Of a DNA stretch of 64,000 nt, positions 1 to 11,982 are shown in pieces. The stretch's first letter is position 1; every line of letters starts with the position of its first letter. The DNA lies in NCBI GenBank assembly GCA_028023455.1, contig JAQFVV010012446.1:7439501-7503500 (forward strand), given 5' to 3'. The DNA is from Epiperipatus broadwayi. Its lineage: Eukaryota; Onychophora; Udeonychophora; Euonychophora; Peripatidae. The translations under genes and the position numbers were made by a program. Below the pieces are notes generated by a model, which saw only the letters and a program-made list of their open reading frames with translations, searched no databases and was not told the DNA's origin.

Positions 1-176
1 GCTTGTGCATAAAATCCCTATCTAGTGCCTACTCATCCAAAATGCCCAGACTAATTTCTGGCTTGTGACCTTCGTCAGTGAGGAGACTTGGAGCCTCTTC
101 ATTGACTAAAGCCACCATCGATTACTCTGGCTTGCACTCAGTGGCACTACTATATGAAGAGTTTTGTCTGTTTGAA
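1..176 (-). repeat. Family A hammerhead-bearing inverted repeat, left-truncated by window edge
   Basis: The first copy of the commonest dispersed repeat here. The left half matches the reverse complement of the 38.8-kb copy. The right half (about 95-170) returns in plus orientation and ends in the shared GGCACTACT and GAGTTTTG end motif. A degraded hammerhead core lies on the minus strand at 43-85: CTGACGA (one change from CTGATGA), stem II GGT/GCC (one G.T wobble), then GAAAT and GTC. The plus arm has lost its ribozyme core. The repeat identity is seen directly; the ribozyme reading is inferred from the better copies. Confidence 0.75.
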
Positions 177-2768
177 TTTTTATTTTATAATATCCTTTTG
201 GAATAATCATTATTCTATACATGGATGTTATAGTAAACTATTTCATCATATTCAGTCCTAACATAGTTTTCTAAACAATGTTGGCATTCAGTGTGTAAAT
301 ATTTATAAGAAGAATGAGTATGTATGTTATATACATTTTCCATAATCTGTCCTATGTCTGCCTGATTTAAATATTGTTGAGTCATCGGCTCAGAATCTTC
401 AGAAAATTGCAGATTTTCTCCTTGAGAAATGACCTAATACTCCTCTGTAGATTATTTAAATGTACATTTTACACAATGTAAACAGTTCTTGATGTAAATT
501 GATTTATATATTTACACACATAATACTTTCAATTACTGAAAGAAGTTAAGAAAAGTGTAAACGAAGAATTATCCAACCATACAACATATTTTTAGTAATC
601 TCTTGTCTTTATGCCTGTCATATCTCCATCCCTGCATTTGCATCATAAAGCAGTGGTTTTGAAATAACTGACTCATAAATCTGCCATATGAAGCATTGCT
701 CTGGCAGACAATGGGGTGTTGGTATGAACTTTAACTGTTACAATAACTTTAATTGTCCATCTTTACAAACATATTTCAACATGCTCAAGAATGTCAGTTC
801 AACAATTTGGTTCTGTTAATCTAGCACTAAATTGAATTCCAGCTAATCAAATCAGATTACTCTCCCCCCAAGTGTAACTACTCTTCTCAAGTGGAACTGA
901 CAAACGTGTTCAGAATATTCATCTAGAATATTAATTACATACACAGAAAATCTAAAATTTGAAATTCAAAATATAAGCTTTAAACGACATTGTGGCAGAT
1001 CATTCTGGCATTTTCATTGGGTGTTTAAACTCAGGCCCAACGGAGAGCAGTGCTTACAAGGATTGTTCTGGTTTCTTGACAGAAGTTGACATACAATATT
1101 ATATAGATTCGCATTTGATTTAAAATACATTACAAATCTGCATTGATGATAAATTTTATATATATCAAAGGGCATTTACCTTTCAGAAAAATAAGTAATT
1201 TCATCATTGAAGAAACATTTGTTTTTTTCCTCACAATTTATAAATACACTCATTCATATATATATATAGATGAAGTTTGTTTTTATTGGAAATATCTCCA
1301 TATTCCCACATGAGAGATTTTAGTTAATTAAATTTCACGTTGAAATTTACTTAAAATGATATGAAAGTCATTTTTATTACATAATAGACCCCCCCCCTTT
1401 CGATCTATGCAAACACAAGATTCTATATTTAAAATTTTGATGAGTTAAGAGATTTGATAAATAGGTCGAACTATTTGATAAGAATCATTTGTGATTACAG
1501 ACAACATGTTTACTACATTTAAATGGCTAATCGCCTCCCCTGCAGTTTAGATACAGGCAGATTGGCAAACTTTGGAGACAAAAATTCCTGGGAAAGAAGC
1601 TTAATCTATCATTTTTTGGTGGTGAACATCAAACAGAGCCATAATCAACTAATTCAAACCATTTAATTATTTCTTTTTTTAAAAAAAGATTTTAGCTAAT
1701 TAAATTTATTTTTAAACAGATTTCCAACTACACAAGTGGGTGTGTATATATAAAAATTATATGGTGCATGAGTGTATGTGTATATCAGGTGTGTGTATAT
1801 ATATAAAAATTTAAGTCAAAAAAAAAAAAAACGAAGTAGGAAGTTTTGGTGACGATTTTCACTGAAAAGAGAAAGATGGTAGAAATAAAAGAACTTCCAT
1901 GTACTTTGGATAACTGAAATACAGCAATAATATATACAGAAGTTTCAAGGTTAAAGGCATTCAACATAATGTGGATTTTGGAAATAATTTAAATTTTTTA
2001 TTTCTTTGCTCTTTATATGTTAATAGAGATCGGGCATTAATTGAGAATTAAATAAATTAGTGATAAAACAAGAGAAGATATCTACTCTGGTATAAATTAG
2101 AATAAAGTATTTAAACACCCATTTCCAGACTGTTTTTAGGTTTTGCCTCTGTTAGTAAGGCTTGGGACTCAAGGCCAGCAATAGTACAATTATATGGCTA
2201 ACACCTATACCTTTAACTCAGTTTTACTACTCTAGTTAAAAAAAAAAGAAATTTCAAACTCCCTAAGGTTTTGAATCCAAACCAACCTGCTTGAACAATT
2301 ATAATGATCTGACTCTGAGTCGGTAACCGTATATTCTTGTAGTATCAGGTCTTTATTAAATGTAGTTACCTTTCTTCCCTGTCTGGAAACAGTCTATATA
2401 ACTGTTCAAGCAAGTCAACTTGCACTTAAAATCTTAGCGGTTTTGAAAATTTTGATATTTTAGCTTGAAGAGTGCACAAATGGAGTTAAAAATGGTTGAT
2501 AAATGTGAAACTGCATAATTTTCTATTGTAACTTCCAAGCTTCAATGATAAAGGCAAAAATCAAAAAACTGATTTGAGAACAGAGATTTAAATATATTAT
2601 AATGTGGCAATAATTGATGACTAAAAAGCTTGCTAAATATGCATTCATTATAGAGTTGTTCTTGTTTAATCATACAATGCGTAAGTTAGAGAATTAAGTG
2701 ATTAAATAAATTTATAATAATGGATATCAAAAATAATTCAATTTGAATATTTTGTAATCACAGGTAGC
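177..2768. other. No gene seen; A+T-rich spacer
   Basis: No exon, RNA gene or mobile element could be supported. It holds a C run at 1389-1396, a T/A run near 1673-1687, a short imperfect duplication of a TGTGTATATATAAAAATT unit near 1740 and 1790, and an A run near 1818. The 60-residue reading frame here is low complexity and is not believed. Confidence 0.6.
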
Positions 2769-3125
2769 AAACTCTTTATAGTAGTGCCACCCAATGTGAA
2801 TCTTAGTAATCACTGGATGCAAGATTTGTGCATAAAATCCCTATCTAGTGCATACTCATCCAATATCCCCAGAATAGTTTGCAACTTATGGTTTTCATCA
2901 GTTAGAAACTTTGGCTCTGAGAGCATCATACCTAGATCCAAGGCTCCTCATTAATGAAAGCCACAAATTGGAAACTACTTTGAGGTTATTGGACGAGTAG
3001 GTAATAGATAGGGATTTTATACACAAATCTTTGATTACTATGGCTTGCACTGGGTGCCACTACTGTATGGAGTTTGCTACTGTTTAAAAGCTTGTGTAGC
3101 ATAGAAAATAGTGAAGATGCTATGT
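2769..3125. repeat. Family A inverted repeat, copy 2
   Basis: The two arms are inverted copies of one unit. The left (minus) arm runs from CTTTATAGTAGTGCCACCC through the reverse-strand hammerhead region at 2866-2906. The right (plus) arm begins near 2935 and ends in GTGCCACTACTGTATGGAG. The minus core keeps CTGATGA and a paired stem II (AAC/GTT, loop CATAA), but the GAAAC box has decayed to CAAAC. The plus core has decayed to TTAATGA. It is older than the copies near 38-39 kb. The AAC/GTT pair is one of the covarying stem II variants. Confidence 0.8.
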
Positions 3126-4790
3126 ATTAGTAATTTTAAAATAATGTTTTATACATAATTTTAATATGTTTAAGATTACATTTATCCAGAATTTAAATAA
3201 ATAGTCAATTTAACATCTATATCAGAGCTGGATAAATCATGGCCACATGCTGCATGCGGCCCAAGTTGAGAGTTTACGTGTCTCTTTTAGAGGTTTTTTT
3301 TTAGTGAAATAATAATTTTAATTGAATGCTTATTAGAAATTTTAATTCTATCACTAATCAATAATTCCGATGTTGATATTATTATTATCTGGTGTTTTTA
3401 TACCATTACATACCCGTGCATTTTTAAAAAGAAGTGGCTTACATTGTTTTGATACAATGGGCATACTCTGAAATTCATGGCAATATGGGCATGGTTCGTG
3501 TATCATTATTTATTTATTATTTTGGCTGTGGTCCTTATAAACTTTTTTGATTATGCTCTAGCCTTGATTCATAGAAATGGTTTAGTTTTAGTCTAAAATT
3601 TAGTAATAGATTTATCTGTCAGTATTTAATATTTTGGGTGCATATTATTTACTGTTAGGTGAACATATTGCCAATTTTGAATCCATTTAAAAATATGAGA
3701 TCAGATTCTTTTTGAGATTATTCAAGCATTATTATTAGGAAACTGGACAAAAAAATTAACTGGCCCAAGAATCTGAATATAGGATTTTTTCCTTCTTTCT
3801 GCTCTCTAGTTGTTTGAAATGACATTCCTACGCTTTTGTAGTTTTAAAAATATATATATATTCATAAATTTCATGCACTCTAGCCCATTAAATAATATAG
3901 CAGCCATCTTTTTTTTTGTAACATAACAGTTCATGGCCATGACTTGCATATCCTATTTTTAAAAAATGAGAAAATTAAAACTTTATGTAGAACTGCTCAA
4001 AGCACAAAGTTAGTAATAATAATAATTCTGCAAAATTTATAAGAAGTTATGACATGTTTTATTTATATGATAAAATGAAAAAGATTTTGATGAAAAATAA
4101 AAAAAAGTCAAACATTGAAGTTGCTAGATATTCAATAAAGATGAATCATCTATTCACAAAACGCAGTAAAAAAGTACTTCTGCTCTTCAAACAATTAAAG
4201 CTACATTCACAATACATTATAAATATTTAGTAAAAATTGAAAAAAGTATTGATTTTGTAACTAGAGGATATGAATAAAAAGAATATATGGGAAAGCAGTA
4301 ACATATATCAAAAATACTAAGACTTTAGCAAAGAATTCACTGAAAACTATAATATCAAGCTATTTACTGCAAATAAAGGTTTGCTATATAGATTTTTAAA
4401 TTGAAATGAACTTAACAATTGTAGCACTTCACAACTGCTACAAAATTGCTACAGCCATTAACATCTTAACTGATAATGCAGATACTGCCTAATGATTGCA
4501 ATGTCACAATACAGCGATTGCTGTCTGTATATGCAAGAATGCATAGATTTTTCTAATTTAATATTGTGAAACATATCTTTGGCATTTCATTATCAATTTT
4601 CACTATAAAATGATCGAAGGAAAAAGTTTTTTTTTTTTTTTTTTTGGAGTAATTTTCACAAATATATGAGGACAAAACATACTCCAGTTTTTTTCCATAG
4701 TTGCATTATTCTGTCCCCCCCCCCTTTCCCCCCAATTATTTCTGATCTCTTAATGTGTAAAGTTTTAAAATTAAATTGTTTATACATATA
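3126..4790. other. No gene seen; possible decayed hAT-type MITE at 3225-3555
   Basis: At 3225 the sequence CAGAGCTGGATAAATCATGG, followed by a GCGGCCC block, resembles a hAT terminus. A partly matching inverted end (CTAGAGCATAATCA on the minus strand) lies near 3555. I could not find matching 8-bp duplications, so this stays tentative. The remainder is A+T-rich spacer with a long T run near 4626-4645 and a C run near 4713. Confidence 0.3.
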
Positions 4791-4953
4791 ATAATATAAT
4801 GAGTGTGCTAATAGCTCTAAACAAGCTTATTTGTTAAATGCCATTATTCGAAACCGGTTCATGGATAATTCAAGATAGAGATTTTAAATGCTTTTTCTTA
4901 TGGCATTTATCGAAAAAGCTTGTGTAAAGCTATTAGCACACTCACTATATTAT
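4791..4953. mobile_element. Fold-back MITE-like element
   Basis: Two inverted arms of about 55 bp surround a centre of about 50 bp. Both arms contain GAGTGTGCTAATAGCT, then an ACAAGCTT block and AAATGCCAT, with a few differences between arms. There is no coding capacity. The flanks are TA-rich, so target duplications are ambiguous. Structure and size fit a non-autonomous DNA transposon; the superfamily is not determined. Confidence 0.65.
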
Positions 4954-7900
4954 TTTTGTAATACAAGCTTATTAAGTCATGTGATATATGACTTGATTTT
5001 CTTACTATTATAATTGTATACATATGTATATACAACCACTTCCTTTTACTTCTACTTAAATTCAGGACAAAAGAGCTATTATAGGTTAATAGAGAAAATT
5101 TGTTTAATCTCAAGGCTATCAATTAGTAAATCTGGTTTTCTGGCAACATCAAAAACAAAGTTATCTCGGGTTGTTTACATGGATATAATCCCTTAAATTC
5201 AATTGCTCACAATTACACATACTATTGTAATGGTATACACCACTTTCTAATAAAAGTAAAGAAAAAATAAATAAATAAAATCACCCTCAAATAGAAATAT
5301 ATATATATATAAAGAGGGAATTTAATAAAATTTTATTTAAATTAATATATATAAAATGCACAGGTGGTAAACTAATTATATAATTAGTTAAAGTTATTTT
5401 AATCTTAGAATGGAAATGATTTTCTATAATGACATAATAGCAAACAGGCCCTTGGGCATAAAGCCAGATAAGAGATCAATTAAAAAAATATTAGTGATAA
5501 AATTTAGAGTTCCCGCTCTAAATCAAGCTGGCTGATAACAGTGGAAATGAACACATGGTCCACAGAGAAAAGTCATCATCATCAATAAGAACAGCATCAA
5601 GCCAGGCAAGATCGATTTTGGAATTTGATAAGAATTCAAAAAGATATAAAAAGAAAACTTTGAAGTGGAGATTTAGATTGCTCTTGCTGATTGCGTGTTA
5701 TTTAAACATATTTTACACATGTATTGTGGATGTCCAAAATGTAGGGGTCACGCAATAATTTACATTTCCCATGTTTGCACCAGTTGAGGCAGCCTCTAGA
5801 GTAATGGTTTCCAGAAAGCGGTAAACGAGGAATTTATCTCCAACTAGACCAATATGGAATGGAAAGAACTTTGAATTGTATGATACATCCTGGACCACCA
5901 AAACAGACTTCAAATAAACCTAAGCCACGGAAAGTATGAACTTTAATAATCTAAGGATCTTTTTCAATATTTTAATAATCCAAAAACTTTTCAAATATGC
6001 AAACCTAAACAGTACCTAACACATAAAGTCTCTTATCTGATTAAGCAGAAATTTAAATTATTTGTTATATTTTCTTTTAATATGTTTGCTATTATTATTA
6101 TTTCCATTCTTGTAATTTCTTTTAAATTAATAATTTAAAAATAAATGCAAATGGCTGCATAGATTTGTAAGATTATGTAATTTAAGGTGTGTTAATTGTT
6201 TCGTAGCTAAATCGGTGCTGGTGGATAGATGCATTGGATACTCATTCCCTTGTGGTGCGTTAGCATACAGAGCATAATACCCACCTGAATGTATGGCCCA
6301 AAAGTGTAGCCATCATGTTGCCAATGTTCGTAGACGTATTTCAGATGCTATTTTCATAAGCTCTGTTTGGAACAGTAAGCTCGCAAAGACCGCTATCCCC
6401 ATTTACAGAGCATCTTGTATATATTTCAAATGATTTCATTTTTTTTTATATCACCAATTGACAGAGCATCTTGTATATATTTCAAATGATTTCATATTTT
6501 TTATATCACCAATTGGGTAGTGGATTGTTCCTATCTGTTGGTGAAATTTATTAATGATCATGGGGAAGATGTTCATTCCTTCACACTATGATTCCTTATT
6601 TCTCTAATGATATCATGCTACAGATGTATACTCCTGTCAGCATGATTGTGTTATGCTAGCAATCTCATTTTGCATTGGTCACATCAGTATATCAGTAAAC
6701 TAGCATTGGTTTAAACACGAGATTTTAGCCTAAGGTTAAAATGAATTGGATTGATTATATGCATAATCTATGTAGTGTATTTATGCTTAGCAAAATATTG
6801 AAATTGCATTAAATTCTTTTAAAGTGTACCCATCTGTGCATATAATTTAAATCAAATATTTTCACTAGTTAATTTAATTTTCAGAATTTTTCTTTTTAAT
6901 GTGTGTGTGTGCGTTATAATAAAATGGTTTGTTGAATTAATTTTGACAGTAATTTCTTCTCCCTGCGCCAGTGACTGAGGCTTTCGGTTCGTATCTGCCG
7001 CCTTTATAAATTTTCTAGGTTCGAATAGCCTAGAGGCGCCCTGATATGGCAGATAGTTTTGGAAAGTTACATCGACCATTATACTACACTGTATATATTT
7101 ATTTAAAAACATTATATAGGTTTCACTATTACTTGCGACATTTGATATTCATTCTAAGATCTGAAACCAAGAGCTACGCTAACTGCCATCTGTGACGAAG
7201 TAAGAACAATTAGAAATAAAGTGGACTATCGATAATTCAACCATGATTTATTTAAAAAATTCACAGGCAGACAGTATTGCATTTTAGGAGTATAAAAATT
7301 CACAGTTAAACAAGCCAATATTTTATCTTTGTTTAAACTTAACAAAAATAAAAATGTTAATTTTTTTTTTTTTCCAATATGTAGAATCATTTAATATTTA
7401 CTCCTTGTATTTCAATAGTTAAATGCTGATAGTAAGTAAACATAAATTAAAAATTAAATATGTTAGGATACTAAATGGATAGCAGATAAATTATTTATAA
7501 TGGTACTAGGCAGTCTAAAGTTAAAAACAAGATCTATCAGTCATTATTTAATATTTTATGCTTGAATTTAGAATATATATTACTGTTATGAAGCAGCAGA
7601 GATATTTATAAACTGAGAATCTATTTACAGAAGTTCGATAGATGTTTAGTGAAATCACTTCTGCAGTGGCTTATAAACAATGTGAAGAGGGTGGCCATTA
7701 TTTTACAAGGTTTTCAGGATATGGCATTGCTGTTATCTATGTAGCCATGAAATTGACTGTTATAGATGGAATAATTTTCCATCATACAATGGACCATATT
7801 ATGTATTACACAATGGACTGTCAGAAGAGTGGTTTTCAATTTTTTTCTTTGCAGCCTCTACTCTGGTTTTCATGGTTTGTACATGTTTAATGTGTATGAC

Positions 7901-8630
7901 TTAACACAAAATGAGTTATGATGTGCTATCATAAAGGCATAAACAGGATATAACAATATTAGACCCAGAGGAAAAGTCTATGTGACAATCTTGTAATGGT
8001 TAGGTCATTAAACGAATTTGAAAAAAAAAAAAAATTGAATTACTTATATCTGGCGATAATTTAAATATACATCAAGACAATCTCAAATATTTTACACAGA
8101 TAATATTAACGATAGTGATCAAGTAAAAAACCTGATTTAAATAATAGGCAATATGTTTAATGTGTATTATTTCCAACTGATGCAATTCAAAATTAAACAA
8201 ATGATACTTATTATTATTATTTTTATGTATATAAAATATATATTGCCTGGATTTATTTTACAAAAAGTTTGTTTTGTTTTTTTAAGTATAAGATTTTCAT
8301 TGGCAAAGTTAATATTTTAATTGAACCCACAAGTGCTTAGTATTGTGATGTACCATCAGAATAAGACCTAATTTCTCTTTTTTTTTGTTTTGTTAACCAG
8401 CTAAGTATATTAAAACAAGGATGGGTCTATACTAGCAGATTGACATGTGATATATATTTAGATTTGGTGAGAGATTGAAAGTAGTAACTATATCAAGTTG
8501 GTTCTATCTGGATTAAAAAATGCAAATGTGAGATATAAATATCTTTTGAAAACCATAACACAAATGTATGTTCAATACAATTAAACTATTTAAGTCAACC
8601 ATATATAGAAAGTGTTTAATTGACACAGAG
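4954..8630. other. No gene confirmed; spacer with one short tandem duplication and a GC-richer patch
   Basis: A 56-bp unit is tandemly duplicated at 6406-6517 (CAGAGCATCTTGTATATATT opens each copy). A GC-richer patch at 6955-7065 contains several CpGs and would read QGASRLFEPRKFIKAADTNR on the minus strand; I do not recognise it. The stretches at 5500-5930 and 6200-6420 are also slightly GC richer and may be old dispersed repeats. No splice-bounded exon could be supported. Confidence 0.45.
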
Positions 8631-8735
8631 GCTAAATTCTCCATACCGTAGCGTCACTCAGTGCAAACCAGACTAATCAATGGATGCAAGAAGGTTTGTG
8701 AATAAAATTCCTATCTAGTGCCTACTTATTCAATA

Positions 8736-8777
8736 TTCCCAGACTAGTTTCTAGCTTGTGGCTTTCATCAGTGAGGA
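8736..8777 (-). ncRNA. Hammerhead ribozyme-like motif, Family A (copy 3, minus arm)
   Basis: On the minus strand: CTGATGA, an A.A mismatch, stem II AGC/GCT with loop CACAA, then GAAAC, TA, GTC and the 3' side of stem I. Stem I would be TCCTCA against TGGGAA, with one mismatch. The AGC/GCT pair replaces GGC/GCC of the 19.4-kb copy, a two-sided change that keeps pairing. The core agrees with the hammerhead consensus; cleavage activity is not shown. Confidence 0.65.
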
Positions 8778-8841
8778 GTCTGGGATTTAACAGCACTGTA
8801 CCTAGATCTGAGGATCTAATGTAACCCTCCAGATCCAAGTC

Positions 8842-8883
8842 TCCTCACTGATGAAAGCCTCAATCTAGAAACTAGTCTGGGGA
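8842..8883 (+). ncRNA. Hammerhead ribozyme-like motif, Family A (copy 3, plus arm)
   Basis: CTGATGA, GAAAC and GTC are intact. Stem I is six pairs, TCCTCA with TGGGGA (one G.T wobble). Stem II is damaged: AGC faces TCT, so only two of three pairs form. It is probably an inactive relic of the same unit as the opposite arm. Confidence 0.55.
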
Positions 8884-9047
8884 TATTGGATGAGTAGGCA
8901 TTGGATTGGGATTTTATGCACAAAACTTCTTGCATCCATCGATTACTCTGGCTTGCAATGAGTGGTGCTACTGTATGGAGAGTTTAACCTCTGTGTAAAC
9001 AGCTTGTATAGACCTAAAGAATGGTTGATCGTGCGATGTTAAATGTT

Positions 9048-11123
9048 TATTTAATTGATTATAAAAATAAATATTTAATCAAATTGGATATGAAAATTTA
9101 TTATTTTTGCACTTGACAATAAGCAATAACAAACTAATTTAGATGACTTCTAACACGTAAACCCAAACCCAAGCTAATGTTAAATACGTTTGCTCTGAAA
9201 TGAATTTGTTCATTTCAATGTGTTTTAAGATTAAATCTTACTAGTCAACTAATAAAATATGAAAATTCTAAAATTAAATTAAGAACTGTTTATCATTTAT
9301 TTCCTTTAATTAATCGCATTAAATAATTCTCCAAATAAACATAGCAAATAAGATGTGAAAAGTAATTAAAAATACAATTCATTTAGATTCTAAAAGATTT
9401 CTGTCCTCTATAGTCATTCAATACATTTTTTTTTTTTTTTTTGATGTATAAAAATTAAGATAAATTTATATCCAGCGGTTTATGCTCCAGTTGTTGATAA
9501 TCTCAAAAAATAAAATTGAAACAATAGTAAACTCTCCATTTACTCTGTGGGTAAGGGGGCACACTAAAACATTAATCAGCAGATTGCATTCAAAAATGAA
9601 ATGGAAATTATGTTGGGACAGGGGAGAAATGCTCAAATTTAAGAGACATTTCGATTTACTGTTGAAAAAAATCATGACTTGTAATTAGAAATTTTAAACA
9701 GAAAAATATTATTCAATAAACACAGCAAACATAAAATGTATGCTGATAAAATGTATACATATTTTAGTAACTAGCTTATAAACCATTATCTATCTTAGCT
9801 AAAAGCTGCCAGGACAAAATGCTGTCAGATATACAGAAATTACATCGCTGACAAACAGATAAAAAGAGTTTTCTATCCGAAAAAATTAGATTATGGGAAG
9901 TTTACTATTGATTGTACATTCAGACTTGGTATATTACAATTAAGACTTGGAAAATCCATGGTAATCATTTAGAAATATACAAATAGTTATATGATCTAAT
10001 TATTAGTTTCTCTTTCATAATTTACATGTGACTGGTTATAATTTATCAATTAAAAAACAAATCACTAAACTGTATATATAATTAGTTTCATAATTTAATA
10101 ATTCGCTGTATTGATGGCATTGTTTCAAGTGATACTGTTTGAAAAGTTTAATGATTCTATATTTTGAAAATATTGAGAAAAGAAGCACTGATATTCTTAC
10201 AATTGGATTAAATCCAATCTGACCAAATCATAAGCTATCATACTAGGGTAAATATATAATCAGAATTTTTAAAGTTATTGTAATGTTTATAATGATGATA
10301 ATGGATTTCAAAAACAGTGAAATATATTAAATAAAGTAAGTATTAAATTTGAAATAAAAGTAAATGCTGATTTAAAAAGTGAGAAATGTACAGATTCTAT
10401 ATAATGCGTTCTAAGGAAAAATTGATTACTTCTTTCTCCAAGTTGTCTGCAGGGCAATCTCTAAATTAATATGTGCTACATAGCGACATAGTTTGGCCAT
10501 TCACCATAAAAATTGTAAGGTGAAATTATGTCTGAATCATATGTCACAACGCAAAATATGATAGTGTATTTCTTGCCTTCATAGGTTGTCTTCAATACTC
10601 TCCTTGCTATTTTGAAAACTTGCAAATCATTTGAAAATGTTCATGACTTTTGAGTTGACTGGCATGTACAGTTTAAATTTTAAAAGTCTAGGTAGTAGTT
10701 TTGCCCAATTTAAAACAAAATAAAATGTTAATACATTGTTCCAGCATGGATTAAAGTACGAAATACAATTTCACATTTCATGTTATAACTCGTGATCCAG
10801 ATATGTTAGCACCTTAAAATTTTTGGTAGGGAGTGGCTAAATAATGTCATTACGTAATACATGGTGTTTCAGAGATGGAACTGCAGGCGGCTTAAGAAAA
10901 CACCACTACCAGTTGCCTTCTCACTGGGAGACACTGTACTTATTTCATGGTTTAATTAAAGAAAAGTATGATGACTATGGTTAAATAGGATTATAAAAAA
11001 AAAAAAATGACACTAAGTACTAATGACCTTGAGATTTAAGAACAAAAACAAAACAAAAAATAAAGTGAAATGGATAAATGAGAAAAAAAAGTTAAAAATT
11101 ATACTATTAAATGAATGCCAATA
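9048..11123. other. No gene seen; A+T-rich spacer
   Basis: It contains T runs near 9427-9442, an A run near 10997, and a GC-richer patch at about 10868-10945 (GAACTGCAGGCGGCTTAAGA and following). That patch would translate on the plus strand as RRLKKTPLPVAFSLGDTVL without recognisable homology. It may be a fragment of an older dispersed repeat. Nothing else could be supported. Confidence 0.5.
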
Positions 11124-11980
11124 CAGGTGGTTCTCTACTTTCATATACATTTTGTATTTTTATCAATATATATAGCAAAACGCATATATCTTCATGTAAT
11201 GATTCTTTCATTGACTATTAGTCTCTCCCAATCTCTCTGACATTAATAATATCTATTTTCGGAATTACAGGTTCAGTCTTGAGCAGGGATGTCTTGGATT
11301 AGTACTTGTGTTGATAAGTTGTGTCTTGTCAGTTTTACGTTAGGAGATGTGCTACCACTTTATGTACATTAACGAATGCATATTTATTGATGCTTATTTA
11401 CATACTTTGACCTCGAAAGCACTAAGCTGCAATAAGTACGCCTTTGTTAATAGTGCTTCTTAGGATAGAATTTAAGTGCAGATATTTATAAATTATAATG
11501 GTTTAAGAAAGGCCCAGTACATTTTTAAATTTTTGTTTTGGTGAAAAAATTAGCCTTATTAATTCATAAACATCAGTGAAAAATGAAAAAAATTACAGTT
11601 TTAATATGGATAAAAAGAAGTCAAGATCCCATAACCTCCATATGTTCGAGACAAAGATGAATACAATTAAGACGTTCTGAAAGCGGCGAATCGACAATCA
11701 TGGATGAATATGATCCCACTGGAGAGTATATCTCATGTACGAAGGGCAATAAAAAGACACAGCATGTTACAGAACTCTTTATCAAGTAAAGAAAAAGAAA
11801 AGTACAATTCAATCATCTCTTGATAAATTTATGAAGAAAACAGCAGATACTAATCAATAAGAAATAAATATTTTGAAAACCATTTTTGATGTCTTTTTTA
11901 CATTGCTCTACATTAGTACATTTGAACACTCATACACATTTTAGGAACCCCAATTAGATACAAGAGTAGAGAACCACCTG
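11124..11980 (+). mobile_element. Tigger/pogo-type (Tc1/mariner superfamily) DNA transposon, non-autonomous or decayed
   Basis: The element starts CAGGTGGTTCTCTACTTTC. Its other end read on the minus strand is CAGGTGGTTCTCTACTCTTG, giving 16 identical terminal bases. It is flanked on both sides by TA (11122-11123 and 11981-11982), the expected target duplication. The terminal motif resembles the CAGGTGGTCCTCGACTTA type known for Tigger elements. At 857 bp it is too short for a full transposase. A plus-strand frame at 11798-11860 reads STIQSSLDKFMKKTADTNQ and then stops, which looks like the short hydrophobic and basic tail seen at many pogo/Tigger transposase C-termini. The GC-richer stretch 11640-11800 is probably the decayed 3' part of that gene. 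Confidence 0.75.
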
Positions 11981-11982
11981 TA

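Larger units (their letters stand above)
8631..9047. repeat. Family A inverted repeat, copy 3
   Basis: Minus arm about 8639-8800, plus arm about 8830-9047, with a short centre containing CTAGATCTGAGGATCTAATG. Arm ends are CTCCATACCGTAG on the left and CTACTGTATGGAGAG on the right. The plus arm carries an extra tail of about 60 bp ending near GATCGTGCGATGTT, which also follows the plus arm in the 19.6- and 38.9-kb copies. Both arms keep a recognisable hammerhead core, listed separately. Confidence 0.85.

Noticed and set aside
3225-3555. hAT-type MITE
   Set aside because: Termini are similar only over short stretches and no matching 8-bp duplication was found; kept as tentative only.
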